Positions 45,019 through 55,299 of a DNA stretch of 64,000 nucleotides are shown piece after piece. Under the pieces are notes generated by a model, which ran no database searches, was not told the DNA's origin, and was given only the letters and a program-made list of their open reading frames with translations. The DNA comes from an uncultured Agrobacterium sp. (lineage in GTDB: Bacteria > Pseudomonadota > Alphaproteobacteria > Rhizobiales > Rhizobiaceae), in the NCBI GenBank assembly GCA_913777615.1, contig CAJYTK010000015.1, forward strand, positions 32,697 to 96,696. The letters run 5' to 3'. The first letter of the stretch is position 1; each line of letters starts with the position of its first letter. A program made the position numbers and the translations under genes.

Positions 45019-46686
45019 TCAAATCTTCGTCACGAATACCGTGACGATCGGCTTTTTGCCCCATGTATGATTGGCGGCGGCGCGCACGGCGCGACGGACC
45101 GCTTCGCGCAGCAGGTCCAGATCCTTGCGGCGAGCGCGCGGGATGCTTTCAATGGCACCGAGGACGGCATCGTAGAGCGTGTCTTCCATTGCCTCGCCTT
45201 CGTCGTCAAATTCAGGAAGACCGAAAGGAACCACGTCCGGATCGCCGTGGAAATCGTAGCGGCTGTCCAGAACGACATTGACCGAGACGTGACCTGCGAA
45301 GGAAAGCTTGCGGCGATCACCGATACCCATTTCCTCGAAGTCGCCGACAAGACGACCATCCTTGAAAATGCGTCCGTGCGGCGCATCGTCGATCACCTCC
45401 GCCGGTCCAGGTGCCAAGCGAAGAATATTGCCATTGCGCACCTTCGGAACCTGCTTGATACCGGCCTGCTCTGCCAGTTCCTTCTGGGCCACGAGATGTG
45501 CTGCTTCGCCATGCACAGGCACGAGGATCTTCGGCTTGGTCCACTCATACATGCGCAAAAGCTCGTTGCGGCGCGGATGGCCGGAGACGTGAACCAGAGC
45601 CTCGTTATCGGTGATGATGTGGATACCCTGCTCTATCAGACCGTTCTTGATATCGAGAATGGCCTTTTCGTTGCCCGGTATAGCACGCGAGGAAAAGACG
45701 ACCGTGTCGCCCTTGGCGAGCGCGACATTGCGCATTTCATCGCGTGATAGCTTGGCAAGCGCTGCACGCGGCTCACCTTGCGAGCCGGTGAGGATGACCA
45801 CAACCTTGTCCCGAGGAATATAGCCGTATTCATCTTCAGCCAGGAACGGCTTGATGCCTTCCATAATGCCGAGATCCTGCGAAACATTGACGACCCGTTT
45901 GAGTGACGAGCCGAGGAGCAGTACTTCCCGACCAGCGCGCTCCGCCGCCTGCGCAATGGATCGAATACGGCCGACATTGGAGGAGAAAGTCGTGATTGCG
46001 ACGCGGCCCTCGGCATTGTCGATGATTTGACGAAGCCCCTCTGAAACTTGCTCTTCCGAGGGAGAAACACCGTCACGAACAGCATTGGTGCTGTCGCAGA
46101 GCAGCGCCAGCACCCCCTCCTCCCCAATGGCGCGGAAACGAGCTTCATCTGTCAGCGGCCCCAAAGACGGCGCATGATCGATCTTCCAGTCACCGGTATG
46201 GACGACATTGCCAAGCGGAGTGCGGATGACGAGTGACATGGGCTCAGGGATCGAGTGGTTGACGCCGATGGCCTCGATCTCGAACGGACCGAGATTGATG
46301 CGATCGCCCGCTTTGAATGGCGAAATCGGGATTTCCGCGCGCGTGCCCTCATAGTTGCGCTTGGCTTCCAGCATACCCGCGGTGAAGCCGGAGGCGTAAA
46401 CAGGCACATTGAGACCCGGCCACAGATCGTTCAGCGCGCCGTAATGGTCCTCATGGGCGTGGGTGATTATGATACCTTTGAGGTTTTCCCGTTGCGCTTC
46501 GATGAAGCGGATATCGGGCAGCACGAGATCGACGCCAGGCAGATCGAGGCCTGCAAAGGTCACGCCGCAGTCGACCATGATCCATTGCCGTTTGGCAGCA
46601 GGACCATAACCATAAAGGGCGAGGTTCATGCCGATTTCGCCCACGCCGCCAAGCGGCAGGAAAACCAGTTCATCTTGTTGAGACAT
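45019..46686 (-). CDS. rnj: Ribonuclease J
   Basis: A 555-residue metallo-beta-lactamase/beta-CASP nuclease with 5'-3' exonuclease and endonuclease activity; in rhizobia it matures rRNA ends and controls sRNA-dependent mRNA turnover. The metal site is His76-Ala-His78-Glu-Asp80-His81 in ITHAHEDHYGAL, with GDWKIDH and VHVSGHPRRNEL further on. The C-terminal dimerisation domain follows. The ATG at 46686 starts MSQQDELVFLP; an ATG at 46698 is in frame. A stable hairpin lies just upstream (46707-46747). Confidence 0.95.
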   Translation of the reverse strand: MSQQDELVFLPLGGVGEIGMNLALYGYGPAAKRQWIMVDCGVTFAGLDLPGVDLVLPDIRFIEAQRENLKGIIITHAHEDHYGALNDLWPGLNVPVYASGFTAGMLEAKRNYEGTRAEIPISPFKAGDRINLGPFEIEAIGVNHSIPEPMSLVIRTPLGNVVHTGDWKIDHAPSLGPLTDEARFRAIGEEGVLALLCDSTNAVRDGVSPSEEQVSEGLRQIIDNAEGRVAITTFSSNVGRIRSIAQAAERAGREVLLLGSSLKRVVNVSQDLGIMEGIKPFLAEDEYGYIPRDKVVVILTGSQGEPRAALAKLSRDEMRNVALAKGDTVVFSSRAIPGNEKAILDIKNGLIEQGIHIITDNEALVHVSGHPRRNELLRMYEWTKPKILVPVHGEAAHLVAQKELAEQAGIKQVPKVRNGNILRLAPGPAEVIDDAPHGRIFKDGRLVGDFEEMGIGDRRKLSFAGHVSVNVVLDSRYDFHGDPDVVPFGLPEFDDEGEAMEDTLYDAVLGAIESIPRARRKDLDLLREAVRRAVRAAANHTWGKKPIVTVFVTKI

Positions 46687-46706
46687 GTCTTTATCCAATC
46701 TGCAAT

Positions 46707-46747
46707 GTGCAATGGGCGCGGGTTCAAGACCGCGCTCCCGATTGCAC
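46707..46747 (-). promoter_or_regulatory. Stem-loop in the rnj leader
   Basis: On the minus strand GTGCAAT pairs with ATTGCAC, then GGG with CCC and CCGCG with CGCGG across small bulges, giving about 15 base pairs around a short loop. It ends 20 bases before the rnj ATG. Confidence 0.6.
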
Positions 46748-46878
46748 TGACCGCGCCGGACTTATCGAAACGTCGAAATACCGGGCCGACGCGGACCGGA
46801 TGAACGCCCTGATTTCACGAGCAACAGGGATGCTCCAAACTCGAAGACCAAAGTGGCACGCATCGAGCGCGCGCTACT

Positions 46879-47649
46879 TCAGCCGAAAAATACATCGCCA
46901 GCGGCGATCGCCCGTCTGGGGCCATCATCCTCATCCAGCAACAGAAAACCTTGATCATCTATTCCTGCAAAGCGCCCGCCGATGGAGTGGTCGGGAAAGT
47001 TGACGGTGATGTGTTCGCCAATTCCGCAAGCGGCTGCACGCCAATCCCGCATGACCTCGGTCACGCCACGGCCTTCGTTCCAGACGGCGAGAACCTCAGC
47101 CGTCTCACGATAGAGGTGGGCAAACAGTTCGTCCGGTCCGCAGGACGCGCCATGCTCGGAAAGCATGGTGACGGGATAAAGAGGGTTATCCGGTTTATGG
47201 GCAATGTTAATGCCGATGCCGATAACGATCGCGCGGCGACCATCTGACAACTGCTCGGCCTCCATGAGAATTCCGCAGATCTTCATTCTGCCAATGAGAA
47301 TATCATTCGGCCATTTGATTTCCAGTGAAGCGCCACCAAACGGCAAAACGACGCGGATCGCACGATGGACGGCGAGCGCAAAGGCAAGCGGCAATGAACC
47401 GAGCTGTTCCATCGGTGCGGGATCGATCAAAAGAAGAGACGCGTAGAGATTGCCAGCTTCAGAGACCCATGGCCTACCGCGGCGGCCCTTGCCGCCAGTC
47501 TGGCGAATAGCGGTTATCCAGAGATTGCCGCTGTCGCCCGAGCGCGCCCGGGCGAGGCATTCGACATTGGTGGACGATGTTTCCACCAATCCCTCGTGCC
47601 GGAAGTCATCGAGCGACAACCGGCGCTGTTTCATAAGGTTTTCGCTCAA
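46879..47649 (-). CDS. birA: Biotin--acetyl-CoA-carboxylase ligase, without DNA-binding domain
   Basis: A 256-residue ligase that joins biotin to AccB and other carrier proteins through biotinyl-AMP. The biotin loop [10 protein letters not shown] (residues 52-61; GRGRRG in E. coli) and [12 protein letters not shown] are present. No helix-turn-helix precedes the ligase, so it should not repress transcription like E. coli BirA. The TTG at 47649 overlaps the nuoN stop (TTGA); an ATG at 47634 is an alternative start. Confidence 0.93.
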   Translation of the reverse strand: MSENLMKQRRLSLDDFRHEGLVETSSTNVECLARARSGDSGNLWITAIRQTGGKGRRGRPWVSEAGNLYASLLLIDPAPMEQLGSLPLAFALAVHRAIRVVLPFGGASLEIKWPNDILIGRMKICGILMEAEQLSDGRRAIVIGIGINIAHKPDNPLYPVTMLSEHGASCGPDELFAHLYRETAEVLAVWNEGRGVTEVMRDWRAAACGIGEHITVNFPDHSIGGRFAGIDDQGFLLLDEDDGPRRAIAAGDVFFG

Positions 47650-49088
47650 AAGAACGTCTTCGCCGCAGCTGTCACGGCGTTACCGAGCATGCCACCGAAG
47701 AAGATGAAGGCAACGACGAAGAGACCCGATAGTGCGTAAACGATCCGCAGCTCGCCCGCAGCCTTTTCAAACCCACCCTTGGCCTCGTCGAACCACATGA
47801 CCTTGACGATGCGCAGATAGTAATAGGCACCGACGACGGATGCGATCACGCCGATCACGGCCAGGGCATAGAGCTTCGCTTCGATGGCAGCCAGGAAGAC
47901 GTAGTATTTGCCGAAGAAGCCTGCGAGCGGTGGGATACCTGCCAGTGAGAACATCAGAGCCGTCAGCACCAGAGCCATGAACGGGTTTGTCGATGACAGA
48001 CCAGCCAGATCATCGACATTCTCGACATTGCCGACTTCCTTGCGACGCATGGCCAGAATGCAGGCGAAGGTACCGAGCGTCATGCCCATGTAGACAGCCA
48101 TGTAGATCAACACGCCTGCAACACCATCCTGCGTACCTGCGGCAAGACCGACAAGAGCATAGCCCATGTGACCGATCGACGAGTAGGCCATCAGGCGCTT
48201 GATGTTCTTCTGACCGATGGCAGCGAACGAGCCGAGCAGCATCGAGGCGATCGACACGAAGACGACGATCTGCTGCCAGTCGGTGAAGACAGGCTGGAAC
48301 GCGTCAACGACGATGCGAACGAAGATCGCCATGGCGCCGATTTTTGGAGCGGCGGCAAGGAACGCAGTCACGGGGGTCGGCGCGCCTTCATAGACGTCCG
48401 GCGTCCACATGTGGAACGGCACGGCGGAAATCTTGAACGCCAGACCGGCCAGCACGAAGACCAGACCGAAGACGAGGCCGAGCGAACGGGTTTCGGAGGA
48501 GAGTACGGTTGCGATTTCCTGGAAGCCGGTGTTGCCGGTAAAGCCATAAACCAGCGACATGCCGTAAAGCAGCATGCCGGAAGACAGTGCGCCGAGAACG
48601 AAGTACTTCAGACCGGCCTCTGTAGAGCGCAGGCTTTCGCGGTTGATCGCGCAGATGACGTAGAGCGCCAGCGACTGAAGCTCGAGTGCCATATAAAGCG
48701 AGATCAGGTTGTTGGCGGAAATCATCAGCAGGATGCCGAGCGTCGCCAGAACCAGAAGCACCGGATATTCGAAGCGTCCGATCGGCTCAACGCGGCTGTG
48801 GCCGACCGAAAGGATCATGGCGACGATCGAGCCGATCAGCGCCAGGATCTTCATGAAGTTGCCGAAGGCATCGGCGACGTAAACGCCGCCGAAGGCCAGG
48901 CCGCTTGCAGGGGCGAAGATGATCCACAGGCCAACGACAACCAAAAGCGCGACGGCAAGACCCGTCACAGTGTTGGTCGACTTGTCGCCGGAGAAGACGC
49001 CGATCATGAGCAGCGCCAGCGCACCGATCGCAAGGATCAGTTCGGGCGTCGCGATGCGCAGACTGGCAAAAAGAAGTTCAGCGGTCAT
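47646..49088 (-). CDS. nuoN: NADH-quinone oxidoreductase subunit N
   Basis: A 480-residue antiporter-like membrane subunit of complex I. The conserved block [34 protein letters not shown] carries the key lysine and glutamate, and about 14 hydrophobic helices are visible. It is the last nuo gene; its stop overlaps the birA start. Confidence 0.97.
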   Translation of the reverse strand: MTAELLFASLRIATPELILAIGALALLMIGVFSGDKSTNTVTGLAVALLVVVGLWIIFAPASGLAFGGVYVADAFGNFMKILALIGSIVAMILSVGHSRVEPIGRFEYPVLLVLATLGILLMISANNLISLYMALELQSLALYVICAINRESLRSTEAGLKYFVLGALSSGMLLYGMSLVYGFTGNTGFQEIATVLSSETRSLGLVFGLVFVLAGLAFKISAVPFHMWTPDVYEGAPTPVTAFLAAAPKIGAMAIFVRIVVDAFQPVFTDWQQIVVFVSIASMLLGSFAAIGQKNIKRLMAYSSIGHMGYALVGLAAGTQDGVAGVLIYMAVYMGMTLGTFACILAMRRKEVGNVENVDDLAGLSSTNPFMALVLTALMFSLAGIPPLAGFFGKYYVFLAAIEAKLYALAVIGVIASVVGAYYYLRIVKVMWFDEAKGGFEKAAGELRIVYALSGLFVVAFIFFGGMLGNAVTAAAKTFF

Positions 49089-49106
49089 ATCCCACGGGTC
49101 CTGTCG

Positions 49107-50618
49107 TCAGTTCAGAGAAAGCGCAACATTCTGCGCTGCCTGCAATGCGGCTGTATAATTATTGATCACGAGATCTACCGATGCCGCCGTCGCATCGAAG
49201 ACCGGTGCCGGGTAGACGCCGAAGAAGAACGTCAGCACCACGAGCGGATAAAGGATTACCTTCTCACGGGTGTTGAGATCGAGCATCGCCTTCAGGCTTT
49301 CCTTCTCAAGCGCACCGAAGATGACGCGGCGGTAAAGCCACAGAGCATAGGATGCAGAGAGAATGACGCCGGTTGCGGCAAAGAGTGCCACCCAGGTGTT
49401 GGCGCGGAAGACACCGACGATCGTCAGGAATTCGCCGACGAAGCCAGAGGTGCCAGGCAGACCGACATTGGCCATCGTAAAGACCATGAAGGCCACAGCA
49501 TATTTAGGCATGTTGTTGACGAGGCCGCCATAAGCCGCGATCTCGCGGGTGTGGAGACGGTCATAGACGACGCCGACGCAGAGGAAGAGCGCACCCGATA
49601 CGATACCGTGCGACAACATCTGGAAGATCGCACCCTGCAGACCCTGCACATTGGCGGCGAAGATACCCATCGTCACGTAACCCATATGGGCGACCGAGGA
49701 GTAGGCGATCAGCTTCTTGATGTCTTCCTGCATCATTGCCACCAGAGAGGTGTAGATGATGGCAAGGACCGACAGCGTGAAGACGAAGGGTGCGAAGTGT
49801 TCGGATGCCAGCGGGAACATCGACAGCGAGAAGCGGATGAAACCGTAGCCACCGAGCTTCAGCATGACGCCAGCCAGGATGACAGAGCCTGCGGTCGGCG
49901 CCTGAACGTGCGCATCGGGAAGCCAGGTGTGAACAGGCCACATCGGCATCTTCACCGCGAAGGCTGCGAAGCAGGCCAGCCAGAGCCAGGTCTGCATGCC
50001 AGCCGGGAAGCCGTGCTTCAGAAGCTCGGTCATATCTGTCGTGCCAGCCTGCCAGTACATCGCCATGATGGCGAGCATGGTCAGAACGGAACCCAAAAGC
50101 GTGTAGAGGAAGAACTTGTAGGAAGCATAGACGCGATCCTTGCCGCCCCATACGCCGATGATGATGAACATCGGGATCAGCGTTGCTTCGAAGAACACGT
50201 AGAAGAGAACGGTATCAAGCGCCACGAACACGCCGATCATGACGACTTCCAAAAGAAGGAAGGCGATCATGTATTCCTTAAGGCGCTTCTCGATCGAATC
50301 CCAGCTTGCAAGAACGCAGAAGGGCATGAGGAACGTCGTCAGGATGACGAAGAGCATGGAGATGCCGTCAACGCCCAGATGGTAGGCAGCGATGCTGCCG
50401 AACCAGTTGTGCTTCTCGACCATCTGGAAGCCAGCGTTCGAATTGTCGAAACCGACCCAGATCAAGAGCGAGACGATGAAGGTGAACACCGTCGTCAGAA
50501 GCGAGACGTTGAGAATGTTGCGGCGCCCGAACGGGCCGTTTTCATTCGTCAGAAGCAGGAGCACCACGCCGACGAGCGGCAGGAAGGTGACCGTTGAAAG
50601 AATGGGCCAATCGGTCAT
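49107..50618 (-). CDS. nuoM: NADH-quinone oxidoreductase subunit M
   Basis: A 503-residue antiporter-like proton-pumping subunit. The block [37 protein letters not shown] and the segment [15 protein letters not shown] hold the conserved lysines and histidine of the proton path. Its ATG shares one base with the nuoL stop (TGATG). Confidence 0.97.
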   Translation of the reverse strand: MTDWPILSTVTFLPLVGVVLLLLTNENGPFGRRNILNVSLLTTVFTFIVSLLIWVGFDNSNAGFQMVEKHNWFGSIAAYHLGVDGISMLFVILTTFLMPFCVLASWDSIEKRLKEYMIAFLLLEVVMIGVFVALDTVLFYVFFEATLIPMFIIIGVWGGKDRVYASYKFFLYTLLGSVLTMLAIMAMYWQAGTTDMTELLKHGFPAGMQTWLWLACFAAFAVKMPMWPVHTWLPDAHVQAPTAGSVILAGVMLKLGGYGFIRFSLSMFPLASEHFAPFVFTLSVLAIIYTSLVAMMQEDIKKLIAYSSVAHMGYVTMGIFAANVQGLQGAIFQMLSHGIVSGALFLCVGVVYDRLHTREIAAYGGLVNNMPKYAVAFMVFTMANVGLPGTSGFVGEFLTIVGVFRANTWVALFAATGVILSASYALWLYRRVIFGALEKESLKAMLDLNTREKVILYPLVVLTFFFGVYPAPVFDATAASVDLVINNYTAALQAAQNVALSLN

Positions 50619-52615
50619 CAGAGGGCACTCCCGAGCATCATCCAGGTGACTAGTGCTGCGATGCCGATCAGCATCGCGAAAGCATAGTGATAAAGGTAAC
50701 CGGACTGCAGACGGACGACACGGTTGGTCACGTCAACCACGCGCGCTGCAATACCGTTGGGGCCATAGGCATCAATGACAGCCACATCGCCCTTCTTCCA
50801 CAGGAAGCGGCCAAGCGCCTTCGCGGAGCGAACAAAGAGGAAGTCATAGAGTTCGTCGAAGTACCACTTGTTCAGAAGGAACTGGTAGAGGCCACGATGG
50901 GTCTCTGCCAGACGCTTCGGCGTCTGTGGCGACTTGATGTAGAAGTACCAGGCGGTGACGAAACCGAGAAGCATGGCGATGAAGGGGCTCCACTTGACCC
51001 AGAGCGGCACGTGGTGGAACTCTTCGAGAATTTCGTTGGACGGAAGCGTAAAGAGCGCGCCCTTCCAGAATTCCGCATATTCGGGGCCGAAGAAGTAGCC
51101 TTCAAACACGACACCGGCAAAGATCGCACCCACTGTCAGGACAAAGAGCGGGATCAGCATTACCATCGGCGATTCATGGACGTGATGCATGACATCCGCA
51201 GAAGCGCGCGGCTTGCCGAAGAAAGTCATGAAGGCCAGACGCCAGGAGTAGAAGCTGGTGAAGAGCGCTGCGACGACCAGAAGCGTGAAGGCGAAACCAG
51301 CAAGCGGGCTATGCGACGCAAAGGAGGATTCGATAATCACGTCCTTGGAGAAGAAGCCGGCAAAGCCGATCATCGTTCCAGGAATACCAACGCCCGTCAG
51401 AGCAAGCGTGCCAACAGTCATCGTCCAGAAGGTGATCGGGATGTGCTTACGAAGACCACCCATGTAACGCATGTCCTGCTCTCCATCCACAGCGTGGATG
51501 ACCGAACCGGCGCAAAGGAACAGCAGCGCCTTGAAGAAGGCGTGGGTGAAGAGGTGGAAGACGGCGGCGCCATAGGCGCCAACGCCAAGCGCCACGAACA
51601 TGTAGCCGAGCTGCGAGCAGGTCGAGTAGGCGATAACGCGCTTGATATCGTTCTGTACCAGACCGACGGTCGCGGCAAAGAAGGCGGTAATTGCGCCAAT
51701 CAGCGTAACGAAGGTGAGCGCGGTCGGAGACAGTTCGAAGATCGGCGACATGCGCGCCACCAAAAAGACGCCTGCGGTCACCATGGTTGCAGCATGGATA
51801 AGAGCCGAAACGGGGGTCGGGCCTTCCATAGCGTCAGGGAGCCAGGTGTGCAGCAGGAACTGCGCAGACTTACCCATAGAGCCCATGAACAGCAGAAGGC
51901 AGACGGCGGTAACTGCGTGGGCCTTGTCCAGCTGCATGCCGAAGAGGTTGATCACCGTTTCCGTGGCGGCCGCGCCATCGGCAGGCAGATAAGAACCGGC
52001 CGTTGCGAAGATCGTTTCGAAATTGATCGAACCGAACAGAACGAAGAGACCGGAGATGCCAAGGATGAAGCCAAAGTCACCGACGCGGTTGACGATGAAA
52101 GCCTTCATGGCAGCAGCCGATGCAGACGGCTTCTTGAACCAGAAACCGATCAGCAGATAGGACGCCAGACCAACTCCTTCCCAGCCGAAGAACATCTGCA
52201 GCAGGTTGTCGGAGGTCACCAGCATCAGCATGGCGAAGGTAAAGAGCGACAGATAGGCGAAGAAACGCGGACGATGCGGATCATGATGCATGTACCCGAT
52301 GGAGTACAGATGCACGAGACAGGACACCGTGTTGACCACGACGAACATGACAGCCGTCAGCGTGTCGATGCGGAATGCCCATTCGACGTCGATGCCGCCG
52401 GACTGGATCCATCGCAGTACCGGCACCTTGATGACCTCGCCGGCCTCATGGGTCAGAAGCGCGACGTCGAAGAAGACGATCCAGGAGAGAACCGCGACCA
52501 CGATCATCAGACCGGTGGTGACATATTCCGAGGCCTTGGCGCCGATGGACCGGCCGAAAAGACCAGCGATCAGGAAGCCGATCAGCGGAAGAAAGACGAT
52601 AGCCTTGTAGATCAT
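50618..52615 (-). CDS. nuoL: NADH-quinone oxidoreductase subunit L
   Basis: A 665-residue distal membrane subunit with the C-terminal lateral helix of complex I. The motif [35 protein letters not shown] contains the conserved lysine and proline/glutamate, and [15 protein letters not shown] is the second proton-path segment. It starts 7 bp after nuoK. Confidence 0.97.
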   Translation of the reverse strand: MIYKAIVFLPLIGFLIAGLFGRSIGAKASEYVTTGLMIVVAVLSWIVFFDVALLTHEAGEVIKVPVLRWIQSGGIDVEWAFRIDTLTAVMFVVVNTVSCLVHLYSIGYMHHDPHRPRFFAYLSLFTFAMLMLVTSDNLLQMFFGWEGVGLASYLLIGFWFKKPSASAAAMKAFIVNRVGDFGFILGISGLFVLFGSINFETIFATAGSYLPADGAAATETVINLFGMQLDKAHAVTAVCLLLFMGSMGKSAQFLLHTWLPDAMEGPTPVSALIHAATMVTAGVFLVARMSPIFELSPTALTFVTLIGAITAFFAATVGLVQNDIKRVIAYSTCSQLGYMFVALGVGAYGAAVFHLFTHAFFKALLFLCAGSVIHAVDGEQDMRYMGGLRKHIPITFWTMTVGTLALTGVGIPGTMIGFAGFFSKDVIIESSFASHSPLAGFAFTLLVVAALFTSFYSWRLAFMTFFGKPRASADVMHHVHESPMVMLIPLFVLTVGAIFAGVVFEGYFFGPEYAEFWKGALFTLPSNEILEEFHHVPLWVKWSPFIAMLLGFVTAWYFYIKSPQTPKRLAETHRGLYQFLLNKWYFDELYDFLFVRSAKALGRFLWKKGDVAVIDAYGPNGIAARVVDVTNRVVRLQSGYLYHYAFAMLIGIAALVTWMMLGSAL

Positions 52616-52622
52616 AGCCTTA

Positions 52623-52931
52623 TCAGCCCTTCATCATATTGACGTCTTCCACGGCGATCGATCCGCGGTTGCGGTAGAAGACTACGAGTATTGCAAGACC
52701 GATGGCCGCTTCAGCAGCCGCAACAGTCAGAATGAACAGGGCGAAGACCTGGCCGACGATATCGTTCAGCACCCAGGAAAAGGCAACCATGTTAAGATTG
52801 ACAGCCAGAAGGATGAGTTCGATCGACATGAGGATGACGATAACGTTCTTGCGGTTGAGGAAGATACCGAAGATGCCGATCGTAAAGAGGATCGCGCTGA
52901 CCGTCAGGTAATGGGAAAGACCGATTTCCAT
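52623..52931 (-). CDS. nuoK: NADH-quinone oxidoreductase subunit K
   Basis: A 102-residue membrane subunit with three helices. The conserved glutamates lie in [17 protein letters not shown] and [13 protein letters not shown], both required for proton transfer in other bacteria. Confidence 0.97.
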   Translation of the reverse strand: MEIGLSHYLTVSAILFTIGIFGIFLNRKNVIVILMSIELILLAVNLNMVAFSWVLNDIVGQVFALFILTVAAAEAAIGLAILVVFYRNRGSIAVEDVNMMKG

Positions 52932-52960
52932 ATTCTATATTCCTTGGATCCGTTCGCGCC

Positions 52961-53575
52961 TCAGAGGCCCTGACCCGGCTTGACCTTGACCGTCGTAACG
53001 GCGGTCTTAGGATCGCGGGCGACCTGGGTTGAAATGTCCTGACGCTTGATGTCGGTGCGGTGACGCAGCGTCAGCACGATGGCGCCGATCATGGCCACCA
53101 GCAGTACGAGACCTGCCAGCTGGAAGAAGTAGACGTAGTTCGTATAAAGCACGTCACCCAGGGCTGCGGTATTGGCGCGCTCAAGAGGATTGGGGATCGG
53201 CATGGTGATGGACTTGGCCGCCTGCGGGTTGAGCACGCTGCCCCCGATGACAATGATCAGTTCTGCCGCAAGAATCACACCGATAAGAGCGCCGATCGGA
53301 GCGTATTGCAGCACGCCGGAACGCAGCTCGGCGAAATCGACATCCAGCATCATGACGACGAAGAGGAACAGCACCGCCACAGCGCCGACATAAACGACCA
53401 GCAGAATCATGCCAAGGAACTCGGCACCCGTCAGCAGGAAGAGCGCGGCCGCGTTGAAGAAGGTCAGGATCAAGAAAAGAACCGAGTGAACCGGGTTCTT
53501 GGAAGCGATGACCAGAAATGCAGACGCCACGGCGACGAAAGCGAATATGTAGAAGAATACAGCGTGCAGACCCAT
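52961..53575 (-). CDS. nuoJ: NADH-quinone oxidoreductase subunit J
   Basis: A 204-residue membrane subunit. Five helices are visible, with the GAEFLGMILLVVYVGAVAVLFLFVVMML segment that contains the third helix with its pi-bulge. The C terminus is a soluble extension of about 35 residues. It lies after a 137 bp gap from nuoI that carries stem-loops. Confidence 0.96.
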   Translation of the reverse strand: MGLHAVFFYIFAFVAVASAFLVIASKNPVHSVLFLILTFFNAAALFLLTGAEFLGMILLVVYVGAVAVLFLFVVMMLDVDFAELRSGVLQYAPIGALIGVILAAELIIVIGGSVLNPQAAKSITMPIPNPLERANTAALGDVLYTNYVYFFQLAGLVLLVAMIGAIVLTLRHRTDIKRQDISTQVARDPKTAVTTVKVKPGQGL

Positions 53576-53598
53576 GTTGGTGCCTTTTTGTCCTCACC

Positions 53599-53630
53599 GG
53601 GCAAAAGCGGCCTCTAGACCGCCCTGCCCG
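53599..53630 (-). promoter_or_regulatory. Stem-loops between nuoI and nuoJ
   Basis: On the minus strand GCGGTC pairs with GGCCGC around TAGA, inside an outer GGGC...GCCC pairing, followed by TTTTG. A second hairpin (CGGAGT TTT ACTCCG) lies at about 53683-53697. They could reduce or process the transcript between these subunits. Confidence 0.45.
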
Positions 53631-53712
53631 TTTCGTTCCCGCCAGCGATCGCCGACAGGCATTTCATCTTTTTTGATCCCCGGAGTAAAACTCCGAAGAC
53701 ATGGAGTAAGCC

Positions 53713-54204
53713 TTAGCGATAAGGCGCATCCAGAGCGAGGTTGCGCGCGATTTCACGCTCCCAGCGATCACCATTGTCGAGAAGCTTCTGCTTGTCGAAA
53801 TAGAGCTCTTCGCGGGTTTCCGTCGCAAACTCGAAATTAGGGCCTTCAACGATCGCGTCCACCGGGCAGGCTTCCTGGCAGAAGCCGCAATAGATGCACT
53901 TCACCATGTCGATGTCGTAACGAACCGTGCGGCGCGTACCATCATTGCGGCGCGGACCAGCCTCGATGGTGATCGCTTGAGCGGGACAGATCGCTTCGCA
54001 CAGCTTGCAGGCGATGCAGCGTTCTTCACCGTTCGGGTAGCGACGCAGCGCGTGCTCGCCACGGAAACGCGGGCTGACGGGACCCTTTTCAAAAGGATAG
54101 TTCACCGTTGCCTTCTGTTTGAAGAAGTGGCGCATGGTCAAAAAGATCGCGCCAACGAATTCCTTAAGGAACAGCGAATTGACGGCTTGGGAAAGACTGG
54201 CCAT
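53713..54204 (-). CDS. nuoI: NADH-quinone oxidoreductase subunit I
   Basis: A 163-residue peripheral-arm subunit with two 4Fe-4S clusters (N6a, N6b). Both CxxCxxCxxxCP motifs are intact: [12 protein letters not shown] and [17 protein letters not shown] before the ATG at 54204 fixes the start. Confidence 0.97.
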   Translation of the reverse strand: MASLSQAVNSLFLKEFVGAIFLTMRHFFKQKATVNYPFEKGPVSPRFRGEHALRRYPNGEERCIACKLCEAICPAQAITIEAGPRRNDGTRRTVRYDIDMVKCIYCGFCQEACPVDAIVEGPNFEFATETREELYFDKQKLLDNGDRWEREIARNLALDAPYR

Positions 54205-54243
54205 CTCAACCTCCAAATCTGCAAGCGAGGAGTTCGGACATCA

Positions 54244-55287
54244 TTATGCCCCTGCCGTCAGCTTGAGTACGAATGCAACAATCACGACCATGGCGAGCGA
54301 CAGCGGAAGGAAGACCTTCCAGCCAAGACGCATCAACTGGTCATAGCGGTAACGCGGGACGAATGCCTTCACCAGACCGAACATGAAGAACACCATGACG
54401 CCCTTCAGTGCGAACCAGACAATGCCCGGAACCCAGTTCACGAACCAAACATCAACGATCGGCAGCCAGCCGCCAAGGAAGAGAATGGTGGTCAGGCAGC
54501 ACATCAGAACGATGGCGGCGTATTCGCCCAGCATGAACATCATGTACGGGGTGGAGCCATACTCCACCATGTGACCGGCTACAAGTTCCGATTCCGCTTC
54601 CGGCAGATCGAACGGTGGACGATTGGTTTCGGCCAACGACGAAATGAAGAAGACGATGAACATCGGGAAGAGTGGCAGCCAGTGCCAGTCCAGGAAAGAC
54701 GCCGGCAAACCGAGCGACGTGCCGATACCGGAATGCTGAGCATTGACGATATCCGTCAGGTTCAGCGAACCGACGCAGAGCAGAACAGTGACGATCACGA
54801 GACCAATCGAGACTTCGTAGGATACCATCTGCGCCGCGGAACGAAGCGCGCCGAGGAACGGATATTTGGAGTTGGACGCCCAGCCACCCATGATGATGCC
54901 ATACACTTCAAGCGACGAAATCGCGAAGATATAAAGAATGCCGACATTGATGTTGGCGACAACCCAGCCCTGGTTGAAGGGGATGACAGCGTAGGTGGCA
55001 AGTGCCAGCGTCACAGCGACAAGGGGGGCCAGCAGGAAGACGGCCTTGTTGGCGCCGGATGGAATAACCGGCTCCTTGAGGATGAACTTCAAAAGGTCGG
55101 CGAAGGACTGGAAGAGACCGAAAGGGCCCACGACGTTCGGGCCGCGGCGCAGCTGCACGGCAGCCCAGATCTTGCGGTCAGCCAGAAGCAGGAACGCGAT
55201 CGCGACCAGAAGTATAACGAGAAGCAGCAGAGACTGGCCCACAATAATCAGCGCTGGCCAGACATAGCTCCAGAAAAACGAGTCCAT
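54244..55287 (-). CDS. nuoH: NADH-quinone oxidoreductase subunit H
   Basis: A 347-residue membrane subunit that forms the quinone chamber with NuoB and NuoD. The conserved loops [22 protein letters not shown] and [21 protein letters not shown] are present, the latter with the charged residues that line the quinone tunnel. Confidence 0.97.
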   Translation of the reverse strand: MDSFFWSYVWPALIIVGQSLLLLVILLVAIAFLLLADRKIWAAVQLRRGPNVVGPFGLFQSFADLLKFILKEPVIPSGANKAVFLLAPLVAVTLALATYAVIPFNQGWVVANINVGILYIFAISSLEVYGIIMGGWASNSKYPFLGALRSAAQMVSYEVSIGLVIVTVLLCVGSLNLTDIVNAQHSGIGTSLGLPASFLDWHWLPLFPMFIVFFISSLAETNRPPFDLPEAESELVAGHMVEYGSTPYMMFMLGEYAAIVLMCCLTTILFLGGWLPIVDVWFVNWVPGIVWFALKGVMVFFMFGLVKAFVPRYRYDQLMRLGWKVFLPLSLAMVVIVAFVLKLTAGA

Positions 55288-55299
55288 AATCCCCTACCC

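Noticed and set aside
48168-50597. An 809-codon open frame antisense to nuoN and nuoM
   Set aside because: It lies wholly opposite two well-conserved nuo genes and its predicted protein is a low-complexity mix of Asp, Glu, His and Arg, as expected when GC-rich codons are read in reverse.
50687-52642. A 651-codon open frame antisense to nuoL
   Set aside because: Same reason: a by-product of codon bias opposite a conserved gene, with no ribosome site or recognisable domain.
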